A stretch of DNA of 64,000 nucleotides from DATBAX01 sp963723765 (GTDB taxonomy: Bacteria > Acidobacteriota > Terriglobia > Terriglobales > Acidobacteriaceae), in NCBI GenBank assembly GCA_963723765.1, contig CAVRSD010000003.1:186001-250000 (forward strand), written 5' to 3'. The position numbers were made by a program, and so were the translations under genes. Shown here piece by piece: positions 15,859 through 23,603 of the stretch (position 1 is its first letter; the number at the start of each line of letters is the position of its first letter). Below the pieces are notes generated by a model, which ran no database searches, was not told the origin of the DNA, and was given only the letters and a program-made list of their open reading frames with translations.

Positions 15859-18516
15859 TTGATCGGCCAAACTTTTTCGCACTACCGCATTGTTGAAAAG
15901 TTGGGCGGCGGCGGAATGGGTGTCGTGTATAAGGCGGAAGACACGACACTGGGCCGCTTTGTTGCCCTGAAATTCCTTTCCGAAGAGCTTGCCCGGGACA
16001 AACAGGCGCTGACCCGATTTCAACGAGAAGCCCGCGCCGCGTCGGCTCTGAACCATCCCAATATCTGCACCATCTATGAGATTGCCGAGGACCAGGGGCA
16101 AGTTTTTATTGCCATGGAATTCCTGGAGGGGATGACTCTCAAACACAAGATAGAAAAGCGTCCCATGAAACTTCGGGATGTGCTGGAATTCGGCATCCAG
16201 ATCGCCGATGCCCTGGATGCAGCGCATACGGCTGGCATTGTGCATCGCGACATCAAGCCCGCCAACATTTTAGTGACCCCACGCGGCCAGGCGAAGGTAC
16301 TGGATTTTGGACTCGCTAAGCTCACCAATCCAGAGAGAGCAGCCGATACCGTAGGGGTGTCCGCACAAGAGACAGCCGTACCCCAGGAGAATCTGACCAA
16401 TGCGGGCGCTGCGGTGGGTACGGTCGATTACATGTCTCCCGAGCAGGCCATGGGCGAGGATCTCGACGCTCGTACCGATCTGTTCTCGTTTGGCGTGGTT
16501 CTGTATCAGATGGCGACTGGGGTTCAGCCCTTTGCGGGCAACACTTCCGCAGCAGTTTTCAACGCCATTCTGAACAAGGCGCCGATTCCCCCCATGCGCA
16601 TGAATCCCGAGGTGCCGGGGGAACTTGAACGCATCATCAACAAAGCGCTGGAAAAGAACCGCGAAATGCGGAGCCAGAGCGCCGGGGAAATCCGTTCGGA
16701 CTTGAAGCGTCTCAAGCGCGATGTTGAATCGTCCAGTTCCGCACTGGCAGCGGGAGCCGGCGGAGCGGCAGTGGTCTCGGCTGCGGTCGCAAAATCGCCG
16801 GAGCCAGGAAAGCGAAAATTCACTTCCGCCATATTCACCACGGTTGGGCTTTTAGTAGGACTGGCGGTCGGTGCATTGGCTGGCAGGACATGGTTACAAA
16901 AACCTCCGCCTCCGCCACCGGTTTACCGGCAGCTTACCTTTCGGCGAGGCAGCGTGCGTTCGGCAAGATTTGCGCCTGATGGGCAAACCATTCTCTATAG
17001 CGCATCCTGGCAGGGAAATCCGGTGGAAGTTTTTACTGCGCGTCCGGAGAGCTCGGAATCGCGGGCTCTGGGGATGAATCGGACCCAGCTCATGTCGGTT
17101 TCCGAAACCGGTGAGATGGCGGTCCTGCTCGGAAGCCACCCGATTGGCACCTGGGTCAGCGTGGGCACACTCGCGCGAGCACCCCTAGCGGGAGGCGCGC
17201 CACGAGAAATTGTCGATCAGGTGCAATGGGCGGATTGGGGACCTGACGGTAATAACATAGCCATTGTCCGCGACGTGGGCGGCCGGAACCGGCTGGAATA
17301 TCCGGCTGGCAAAGTTCTGTATGAAACCGGTGGTTGGATCGGCCACATGCGGGTTTCTCCCAATGGTGATTACGTGGCTTTCCTCGATCATCCTACCCAG
17401 GGCGATGACAGTGGTTCAGTCGCTATTGTAGATCTCGCCGGCAAGAAGACCGTGTTGTCCACCGGGTGGTACAGCAATCAGGGACTGGCGTGGTCCCCGG
17501 ATGGTCATGAGATCTGGTTTACCGGGAACAAGTCAGGCATCGACCGCGCTTTGTATGCGGTTACACTCTCAGGCAAAGAGCGGCTCGTAGCCCGAATGCC
17601 GGGGACATTAATGCTGCTCGATATATGGAAAGACGGGCGAGCCCTTCTCAATCGAGCCAGTTGGCGGCGCGAGTTGACTGCCGTGTCGAGCGATGGCAAA
17701 GAACGTGATCTCACCTGGCTCGACTATTCATATCCGGCTGATATTTCGGCAGATGGCCAGACCCTTCTTTTCGACGAAGAGGGCGGCGGAGGCAGTCTGG
17801 CTTATGGGAAATCCGGCGGACTCAGCTATGCCGTCTATGTGCGCAAGACCGATGGTTCTCCTGCTGTGCTGCTGGGCGAGGGGGCTGCGATCGCATTGTC
17901 CCCCGATCAGAAGTGGGTCATGGCGCAGACGCAGGATTCCCCCGCACAACTGATTCTGCTACCCACCAAGGCGGGCGATGCCAAACCACTCACTCATGAT
18001 TCGATCAACCATGCCTGGGGACATTGGTTTCCAGACGGGAAGCGGGTGCTTTTTTCCGGAAATGAACCCGATCATGGTGTCCGGCTTTATGTGCAGGACG
18101 TCGAAAACGGTCAGCCCAAGGCGATCAGTCCTGAAGGAGTCCATGCTACCGCCTTTTTTGTTTCGCCCGATGGCCAGTCCGTCGCGGGAATCGGCCCCGA
18201 TCAGTTAGGATATTTGTATCCCGTGAATGGCGGGGAAGCACGTCCTATCCATGGTCTGGAGGCGGGAGAACAGCCCGTCGCCTGGGGACAGGATGGCAAG
18301 TCGCTCTACATTTATCGTCCGGGAGACCTTCCCGCCAAAATATTCCGGCTGGATTTGACCACCGGCCAGAAGAGTTTCGTGAAACAGCTGATGCCCGGCG
18401 ATCCCGCCGGTGTCGAAACCATCGGGCCCATCTTACTCACTCCGGATGCCAAGACCTGCGTCTATGGCTACCATCGCACCCTTTCGGATCTCTATCTGGT
18501 GGATGGATTGAGGTAG
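15859..18516 (+). CDS. Membrane Ser/Thr protein kinase with TolB/PD40 beta-propeller
   Basis: 885 residues from TTG 15859. Complete kinase domain in the first 280 residues (GGGGMGVVYK, VALKF, HRDIKPANI, DFGLAKL, MSPEQAM). One membrane span about residues 315-335, followed by a proline-rich hinge (PPPPPPVYR) and a six- or seven-bladed TolB/PD40 propeller (repeats such as RFAPDGQTILYSA, AWSPDGHEIWFTG, FVSPDGQSVAGIG). The propeller would sit outside the cytoplasm as a ligand or protein-binding module. It differs from the TPR outputs of the other two kinases, so the cluster shares an input-kinase design with different sensors. Confidence 0.93.
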   Translation: MIGQTFSHYRIVEKLGGGGMGVVYKAEDTTLGRFVALKFLSEELARDKQALTRFQREARAASALNHPNICTIYEIAEDQGQVFIAMEFLEGMTLKHKIEKRPMKLRDVLEFGIQIADALDAAHTAGIVHRDIKPANILVTPRGQAKVLDFGLAKLTNPERAADTVGVSAQETAVPQENLTNAGAAVGTVDYMSPEQAMGEDLDARTDLFSFGVVLYQMATGVQPFAGNTSAAVFNAILNKAPIPPMRMNPEVPGELERIINKALEKNREMRSQSAGEIRSDLKRLKRDVESSSSALAAGAGGAAVVSAAVAKSPEPGKRKFTSAIFTTVGLLVGLAVGALAGRTWLQKPPPPPPVYRQLTFRRGSVRSARFAPDGQTILYSASWQGNPVEVFTARPESSESRALGMNRTQLMSVSETGEMAVLLGSHPIGTWVSVGTLARAPLAGGAPREIVDQVQWADWGPDGNNIAIVRDVGGRNRLEYPAGKVLYETGGWIGHMRVSPNGDYVAFLDHPTQGDDSGSVAIVDLAGKKTVLSTGWYSNQGLAWSPDGHEIWFTGNKSGIDRALYAVTLSGKERLVARMPGTLMLLDIWKDGRALLNRASWRRELTAVSSDGKERDLTWLDYSYPADISADGQTLLFDEEGGGGSLAYGKSGGLSYAVYVRKTDGSPAVLLGEGAAIALSPDQKWVMAQTQDSPAQLILLPTKAGDAKPLTHDSINHAWGHWFPDGKRVLFSGNEPDHGVRLYVQDVENGQPKAISPEGVHATAFFVSPDGQSVAGIGPDQLGYLYPVNGGEARPIHGLEAGEQPVAWGQDGKSLYIYRPGDLPAKIFRLDLTTGQKSFVKQLMPGDPAGVETIGPILLTPDAKTCVYGYHRTLSDLYLVDGLR

Positions 18517-18569
18517 GCTTATATGAAAGAAAGTTAGCCAGTGATGCAGCTCTCCTGGAGTATCACACC

Positions 18570-20015
18570 ATGAAAAATCGCTTCTCTTTGTCGCGCGGAT
18601 TATTGATGGTCGCTGGCGTTTGGTTTTTGTTATCTGGCCTTGCCAGCGCGCAATCCTGGACGCTCTCCTGGAGTGATGAATTCAACGGTGCGGCGAACAG
18701 CCCTATCGACAGTACCAAGTGGCAGTACGACACAGGGATTCTGAATGTGAACGACGAAGTCGAGTATTACTGCGCTCCGGGCAGTTCGACTTCTCCCTGC
18801 AATCCGAGTAGCCCAAACGCTTACATCGACGGCAGCGGACATCTCGTTATTCAAGCTATCGAGATTAGTTCAAGCGTCGCTCCGTATAGCGGCAGCTGGA
18901 CCTCGGCGCGATTGAACACTGCCAATAATCTGGCCAGCTTCAAGTACGGACGGATTGAGTCCAGTATGCAGCTTCCGATCGGGCCGGGATTATGGCCCGC
19001 CTTTTGGGCGCTCGGGACTGACATTACTTCCGTGGGTTGGCCCACTTCCGGGGAGACCGACTATATGGAGAACGTTCCCGCCTCCAGCGGACTGGGGCCC
19101 ACGGAGATCAAGTCCACGATCCACGGGCCGGGATATTCGGGAGGCAACGGGTTGGGCCAAAGCTACACATTCCCAGGCGGCGGGCAGGTAAACACCGCCT
19201 TTCATACCTACGGCACAATCTGGTCTCCGAACATGATTCAGTTCTATGTGGACGATCCCAGCAAGGTTTTCTTCGTCCGTACTGCCAGCGATATCCCCGC
19301 GGGAACGACCTGGCCATTCAACGCGAACTTCTTTCTTCTGTTGAATCTCGCGGTGGGTGGCACTGGTAGTTGGCCGGGGCCACCGGACAACACGACCCCG
19401 AATCCGGCCTTGATGGTGGTCGATTATGTTCGTGCGTACACACCTTCGCCGGTAGCCGGGCCGACGATGAATGGGACCTCGATCAGCGTGGTGGCTGGAC
19501 AGGTGGGCAAAAGCACAGTCGGCCTGAATTCGACGAGCGGCACTGGACGCGTTTATTTGTCCTGTACCACGACGGCCCCCAAAGCGACTTGCTCGGTTGC
19601 ATCCGCTGATGCGCTGAATCCATATACCGTAGACTTCAGCAATAGTGCGACCGGGACTGCGACGGTGAGTGTGACAAGCACGGCCAACACGGCTGGATTG
19701 TTTGTTTTGCCAAAAACTGGGGTTAAAGCGGCGAGCGCGATTGCAGCGATGGTCGTTTTCTTTGGAGTGATTCTTATTCCCGCAGAATCGAAAAGGATAT
19801 TGAGTCGGGGATCCGCTGGCAACGGTTTGCTGCTTGTCCTCGCTATGACAATATTTTCCAGTTGTGGCGGCACTTCCGGCGGAAATGGGGGCGGAGGCGG
19901 AGGCAGAGGGGGTACGACTCCAGGCAACTACGTGGTCACAGTGAATGCCTACACCGTCAGCAACACCAGTGGAAGCCCGGATTCTACCACCAGTATTTCG
20001 TTTAAAGTTAACTGA
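18570..20015 (+). CDS. Exported GH16 family glycoside hydrolase with unusual C-terminal anchor
   Basis: 481 residues. Signal peptide about 1-27 (ends ASAQS). GH16 domain about 30-290: WSDEFNG, KYGRIESSMQLP, GLWPAFWALG, and the catalytic motif GETDYMENV with Glu162 nucleophile, Asp164 and Glu167 acid/base; this suits a laminarinase-like endo-beta-1,3-glucanase. A beta-rich Ig-like segment follows (about 300-380), then a hydrophobic stretch, a basic gap and a second hydrophobic stretch ending FSSCGG, which looks like a lipobox inside the chain, then a Gly-rich linker and a short beta domain. Starts 53 bases after kinase 3; may be its co-transcribed partner. Confidence 0.85.
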   Translation: MKNRFSLSRGLLMVAGVWFLLSGLASAQSWTLSWSDEFNGAANSPIDSTKWQYDTGILNVNDEVEYYCAPGSSTSPCNPSSPNAYIDGSGHLVIQAIEISSSVAPYSGSWTSARLNTANNLASFKYGRIESSMQLPIGPGLWPAFWALGTDITSVGWPTSGETDYMENVPASSGLGPTEIKSTIHGPGYSGGNGLGQSYTFPGGGQVNTAFHTYGTIWSPNMIQFYVDDPSKVFFVRTASDIPAGTTWPFNANFFLLLNLAVGGTGSWPGPPDNTTPNPALMVVDYVRAYTPSPVAGPTMNGTSISVVAGQVGKSTVGLNSTSGTGRVYLSCTTTAPKATCSVASADALNPYTVDFSNSATGTATVSVTSTANTAGLFVLPKTGVKAASAIAAMVVFFGVILIPAESKRILSRGSAGNGLLLVLAMTIFSSCGGTSGGNGGGGGGRGGTTPGNYVVTVNAYTVSNTSGSPDSTTSISFKVN

Positions 20016-20112
20016 ATCATTTATTTACAGCGATAACTTAAACGTCTTGCGTCCGCGTTCGCAAGTACCCTGCGGCCTTCCGGGCGGAGGGGCATAGGCA
20101 ATTTTGATGTTA

Positions 20113-20133
20113 AGCATTCAAATTATTGATGCT
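20113..20133 (+). promoter_or_regulatory. Candidate LysR-type activator site
   Basis: AGCAT-N11-ATGCT, a T-N11-A palindrome of the LysR class. Its centre is about 64 bases upstream of the transcription start expected from the promoter at 20152-20180, the position where LysR activators usually bind. A LysR gene closes this locus at 24357. Confidence 0.5.
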
Positions 20134-20151
20134 GTACACCCAAAAGGTATG

Positions 20152-20180
20152 TTGACAGCTCCGGGCACCTTCTCTAGTAT
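20152..20180 (+). promoter_or_regulatory. Promoter of the sulfate-assimilation operon
   Basis: TTGACA (20152-20157), 17-base spacer, TAGTAT (20175-20180). Expected start of transcription is about 20186-20188, only a few bases before the leader-peptide ATG at 20191, so the leader ORF would be leaderless or nearly so. Confidence 0.75.
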
Positions 20181-20190
20181 CGAAACCGAT

Positions 20191-20277
20191 ATGTCAGCTT
20201 TCTCAGCCATGCGCGGCCAGTGTTGTACTTGTTGTTGTATGTGTACGTCTACTGGCGCGGGAGGCTTGCTGACCTAA
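20191..20277 (+). CDS. Cysteine-rich leader peptide of an attenuator
   Basis: A 28-codon ORF, ATG to TAA, with the run CCTCCCMC at codons 11-18: six Cys codons, all TGT, in eight. It begins 10 bases after the -10 box and lacks a Shine-Dalgarno sequence. A terminator hairpin starts 28 bases after its stop, and sulfate-assimilation genes follow. Poly-Cys leader ORFs are known in mycobacteria as cysteine-responsive attenuators; I infer the same role here: scarce Cys-tRNA stalls the ribosome at codons 11-18. The last codons contain the 5' half of an antiterminator (20251-20267). Confidence 0.78.
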   Translation: MSAFSAMRGQCCTCCCMCTSTGAGGLLT

Positions 20278-20303
20278 GAAATCTCTAGAAATCGGCAAAG
20301 ATT

Positions 20304-20351
20304 AAGCCCATCGCCAGTGCAGCATACCTGGCGGTGGGCTTTTTATTTTTT
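20304..20351 (+). terminator. Attenuator: intrinsic terminator with competing antiterminator
   Basis: Terminator: 20305-20317 pairs with 20328-20340 (13 bp, one G-U pair, 10-base loop) followed by a T-rich run to 20351. Antiterminator: ACTGGCG (20251-20257) pairs with CGCCAGT (20312-20318), and GGCTT (20263-20267) with AAGCC (20304-20308), which breaks the terminator. The U-run ends directly at the ATG of the sulfite reductase gene (20352). Confidence 0.8.
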
Positions 20352-21281
20352 ATGACAATTCCAACTGAATCGAAGGCACAACGAGCGGAACGGCTGAAAC
20401 GAGAGCAGAATCCATGGGAGGGGCTCGAGCAGATTCGCCGCTTTGCGCGCGAAGGTTTTGATTCCATTCCGAAGGAATGGGTCGGAACCTACATGCGTTG
20501 GTGGGGCGTTTATACCCAGGGAGACGGGCTCGGCGTCTTAGGCGGCAAGGGTGGAGAAGGGAAGGCACTGCCATACTTTATGGTGCGCATCCGCATTCCC
20601 GGCGGCCAGCTTCATTCGCACCAGCTACGCACCATCGCAGGAATTACGGAGCGTTACGCCAGGGGAACAGCGGACATCACTGTTCGGCAAAACATTCAGT
20701 TGCATTGGGTCACGATTGAAGATCTGCCCTCTGTCTTAGAAGCGCTTTGGAAGTGCGGCCTAAACACCATGGGTGCTTGCGGCGACGTTACCCGCAACAT
20801 TACCGGCTGCCCAGTTGCCGGCGTGGACGCTCATGAAATCTTCGACGCTTCCGGTCTTCTCCAGGAAGCAAATCGTTTGTTCGTGGGCAACAACGAGTTT
20901 GTGAACCTGCCGCGCAAATTCAAGATCTGCATCAGCGGTTGCTCGGTGTGGTGCGAGTATCCGGAAATTAACGATATTGGGCTGACGGCGATTCGCCGTA
21001 GGGTCGGTGGAACTTGGGAGACAGGCTTCTCTCTCCGCATCGGGGGCGGCCTGTCCACTGATCCTCATCTGGCGGTTCGTTTGAATGCGTTCGTGAAGCA
21101 ACACCAAGCGCTGCCTGCCCTCAAGGGCATCGCGCAAATTTTCCGTGACAGCGACAACCTGCGCGAAAACCGCGAACGGGCGCGATTGAAATTTCTGTTT
21201 CTGAAACATGGATGGACGGCGGAGAGCTTCCAGTACGAATTGGAACAGACGAATCGGCTTCAAGTTCGATCCCGCCGCTGA
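20352..21281 (+). CDS. Sulfite (or nitrite) reductase hemoprotein, N-terminal part of a frameshifted gene
   Basis: 309 residues from ATG 20352 (MTIPTESKAQRAERLKREQN, the usual start of this family), right after the attenuator U-run; earlier in-frame codons lie inside the terminator. It contains the first ferredoxin-like half-domain (GQLHSHQLRTIAGITERYA, TADITVRQNIQLHW) and GACGDVTRNITGCPVAG of the siroheme/4Fe-4S reductases. The family is about 550-570 residues long; this frame stops early because of an extra base at about 21246 (GAACAGA where GAAAGA is expected). The rest continues in the next frame. The operon context (siroheme synthesis, APS reductase, Cys leader) favours assimilatory ferredoxin-type sulfite reductase over nitrite reductase. 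Confidence 0.85.
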   Translation: MTIPTESKAQRAERLKREQNPWEGLEQIRRFAREGFDSIPKEWVGTYMRWWGVYTQGDGLGVLGGKGGEGKALPYFMVRIRIPGGQLHSHQLRTIAGITERYARGTADITVRQNIQLHWVTIEDLPSVLEALWKCGLNTMGACGDVTRNITGCPVAGVDAHEIFDASGLLQEANRLFVGNNEFVNLPRKFKICISGCSVWCEYPEINDIGLTAIRRRVGGTWETGFSLRIGGGLSTDPHLAVRLNAFVKQHQALPALKGIAQIFRDSDNLRENRERARLKFLFLKHGWTAESFQYELEQTNRLQVRSRR

Positions 21282-22053
21282 TGAACAAGCTCCGAATGAT
21301 GTTTACCGCGATCACGTTGGCATCCATCAGCAAAAGCAACCCGAATTCAGCTATGTAGGCGCGGCAGTATTGCGGGGAAGGATCAGTGCCGCGCAACTGC
21401 ATTCGGCGGCGGACCTGGCCGACAAGTATGCCGGTGGCGACATCCGCCTCACCAACATGCAGAACCTGGTGATCGTGAATGTGCCGCAACGCAATACCCA
21501 TGCGTTGGCGAATGAGTTGGCTGCGATCAATCTGCCGGTAGCGGGATCCGCATTTTTCCGCGGCATTGTCGCTTGCAGCGGTTCGGAATACTGCAAATTG
21601 GCCATCACCGAGACCAAGAACTTTTCCCGCTGGCTGGTGGAGGAATTGGAAGAACGACTGCCCGGGTTCGAACAGCACCTGAAACTGCATGTGACCGGCT
21701 GCCCCAACAGCTGCGGCCAGCACTGGATTGCCGACATCGGGCTTGAAGGCAAGAAGATCAAAGTGGATGGCCGGATGCAGGATGCTTATTACTTCTGCGT
21801 AGGTGGTGCTGTCGGGCTGCATCAGTCAATCGCTCGTCCGGTGGGCTATCGCTGCCTGGCGACCGACGTTCCGGATGCAATCGAAAGGTTGCTGGGTCGT
21901 TACATGGACGAGCGTCTGCCGGGAGAGAACCTGCGCAAGTTTTTCGCGCGGCACAGCAATGACGAGTTGCGGGAGCGGTTGGCCGGCGAACTGGTAGCTG
22001 TAGTAGCACGGGACATCCCTGAGGGACGTGTGCCGGCGGGAATTGAAGGCTAA
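21208..22053 (+). CDS. Sulfite (or nitrite) reductase hemoprotein, C-terminal part after the frameshift
   Basis: Homologous sequence starts at about 21247 (RRIGFKFDPAADEQ) and runs to 22053. It carries the siroheme-4Fe-4S ligands: CSGSEYCKLA and TGCPNSCGQH, the four cysteines of the CX5C...CX3C pattern, all present, so the active site is intact if the two parts are joined. As an independent gene it would lack the N-terminal half-domain and a ribosome site, so I read it as the second half of one reductase of about 565 residues. Whether the one-base insertion is real or an assembly error cannot be told from the sequence. Confidence 0.83.
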   Translation: MDGRRRASSTNWNRRIGFKFDPAADEQAPNDVYRDHVGIHQQKQPEFSYVGAAVLRGRISAAQLHSAADLADKYAGGDIRLTNMQNLVIVNVPQRNTHALANELAAINLPVAGSAFFRGIVACSGSEYCKLAITETKNFSRWLVEELEERLPGFEQHLKLHVTGCPNSCGQHWIADIGLEGKKIKVDGRMQDAYYFCVGGAVGLHQSIARPVGYRCLATDVPDAIERLLGRYMDERLPGENLRKFFARHSNDELRERLAGELVAVVARDIPEGRVPAGIEG

Positions 22054-22059
22054 AAGGCT

Positions 22060-22668
22060 ATGAGTTTGTTTCCCATATTTCTGAAACTCGCGGGTCGCCG
22101 GTGCTTGGTGGTCGGGGCGGGGAACCTTGGCGAATCCAAGATTCAGAGCTTGCTGGAAGCTGGTGCGAACGTTCACGTGGTCGCGCTGCAAGCCAGCCGT
22201 GCGATTAGGGAACTAGCAGATGCTGGAGTGATTACCTTGGAGCGGCGAAGTTTTGAAGTTCAGGATCTCGATGGCATGTTCCTGGTGATTGCAGCGACCT
22301 CGGTGACCTCTTTAAACCAGACAATTTTTCGGGAAGCGCAAGCGCGTGGCGTGTTGTGCAACGCCGTCGACGATCCTGACCAGTGCGATTTCTACTATGG
22401 CGCCGTGGTGCGACGCGGCAACTTCCAGATTGCAATTTCGACGGCCGGGCACAGTCCCGCTCTGGCGCAGAGGCTCAGACGGCAGCTTGAAATTCAGTTC
22501 GGGCCGGAATACGGCGAGTGGCTGGAGCAATTGGGCAGTGTGCGGAAACAATTGTTCGCGAGCGAAATTGATCCTGAGGTGCGACGAAATTTACTGCATG
22601 AAATCGCCAGCCAGCAGGCTTTTGATGAGCTTCATTCACTGGGTGCGAAGGGGCAAGAGAGCAATTGA
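22060..22668 (+). CDS. Precorrin-2 dehydrogenase / sirohydrochlorin ferrochelatase (Met8/CysG-N type)
   Basis: 202 residues. N-terminal Rossmann domain with VVGAGNLGESKIQSLLEAGA, then the Met8/CysG-N region with CNAVDDPDQCDFYYGAVVRR and STAGHSPALAQRLRRQLE, characteristic of bifunctional siroheme synthases that oxidise precorrin-2 with NAD+ and insert iron. Length suits the stand-alone enzyme. It starts six bases after the reductase and overlaps the methyltransferase gene by four bases (ATGA), so siroheme is made from the same transcript as the enzyme that needs it. Confidence 0.9.
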   Translation: MSLFPIFLKLAGRRCLVVGAGNLGESKIQSLLEAGANVHVVALQASRAIRELADAGVITLERRSFEVQDLDGMFLVIAATSVTSLNQTIFREAQARGVLCNAVDDPDQCDFYYGAVVRRGNFQIAISTAGHSPALAQRLRRQLEIQFGPEYGEWLEQLGSVRKQLFASEIDPEVRRNLLHEIASQQAFDELHSLGAKGQESN

Positions 22669-23603
22669 TGAAAGGCAAAGTCTATCTCGTAGGTGCAGGG
22701 CCTGGCGATCCGGAATTGCTGACTTTGAAAGCGCTTCGGCTCCTGAAAACAGCCGATGTCGTGCTGCATGACGAACTGGTGGGAACGGAGATTCTTGGCT
22801 TTATTCCGTCCACGGCAAAGCTGCACAACGTGGGCAAGCGGAGCGGCAAGAAGAGCACCCCTCAATCGGAGATCCAGGCGCTGCTGGTGCAATACGCGCT
22901 CATGGGGCTGCAGGTGGTCCGTTTGAAGGGTGGAGATCCCTTGGTCTTCGGGCGCGCTGGCGAAGAAATCGAAGCACTGCGCAAGGCGAACATCGAGTTT
23001 GAGATTGTCCCTGGCGTGACCGCCGCCCTCGGTGCGGCGGCATCGACTCAGATTCCGCTGACTCATCGCGAACTGGCATCGTCGTTCATGGTGCTGACCG
23101 GACATCGTTCGAGCGCCGATGAATCCGACTGGCCGGCAAGCATTCCGCCCAGCACCACGATTGTGGTTTACATGCCGGGCTACGACTATGCCGGCACTAC
23201 GGCTCATCTGCAGGCAATTGGAGTGAACGCGTCCACGCCCTGCGCGATTATTTCCCGCGCGACCTTGAACGATCAGCAAATTTATCAAACAAGCTTGCAA
23301 GGCCTGCCCTCCGCACCGCAACTGCCCTCCCCGACATTGTTGGTGGTCGGAGAAGTCGTGGGTCTTGCCAGGAATTTTGTCACAGAAGCAGGAATCGTTG
23401 TCACTCGTTTCAGCGATTCTCGACCTCATACCGCACAGCCATGCAAGATCAGGAGCGACCCGAGTGACCGAACAGTTGGAACAATTGAAGGCTGCAGCCG
23501 AAGCATGGAAACCCGAAGAAGTATTATGCTGGGCGTTTTCCAACTTCGGAGAAGACGTGGCCATGGCAACCGGTTTTGGCGTCGAAGGCATGGTATTGCT
23601 TGA
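22665..23603 (+). CDS. cobA: Uroporphyrinogen-III C-methyltransferase
   Basis: SAM-dependent enzyme that methylates uroporphyrinogen III to precorrin-2. Signatures: VGAGPGDPELLTLKALR, VRLKGGDPLVFGRAGEE, VPGVTAALGAAA, GIPLTHR-like QIPLTHRELAS and VVYMPG. The open frame is 312 residues, but the family ends near residue 245-260. The last 50 or so residues (Arg-rich, lying over the start of cysH) do not look like the family. A TGA in another frame at 23465-23467 would overlap the cysH GTG in the usual way, so a small frameshift near 23400-23460 is possible; the true 3' end is uncertain. Confidence 0.88.
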   Translation: MMKGKVYLVGAGPGDPELLTLKALRLLKTADVVLHDELVGTEILGFIPSTAKLHNVGKRSGKKSTPQSEIQALLVQYALMGLQVVRLKGGDPLVFGRAGEEIEALRKANIEFEIVPGVTAALGAAASTQIPLTHRELASSFMVLTGHRSSADESDWPASIPPSTTIVVYMPGYDYAGTTAHLQAIGVNASTPCAIISRATLNDQQIYQTSLQGLPSAPQLPSPTLLVVGEVVGLARNFVTEAGIVVTRFSDSRPHTAQPCKIRSDPSDRTVGTIEGCSRSMETRRSIMLGVFQLRRRRGHGNRFWRRRHGIA

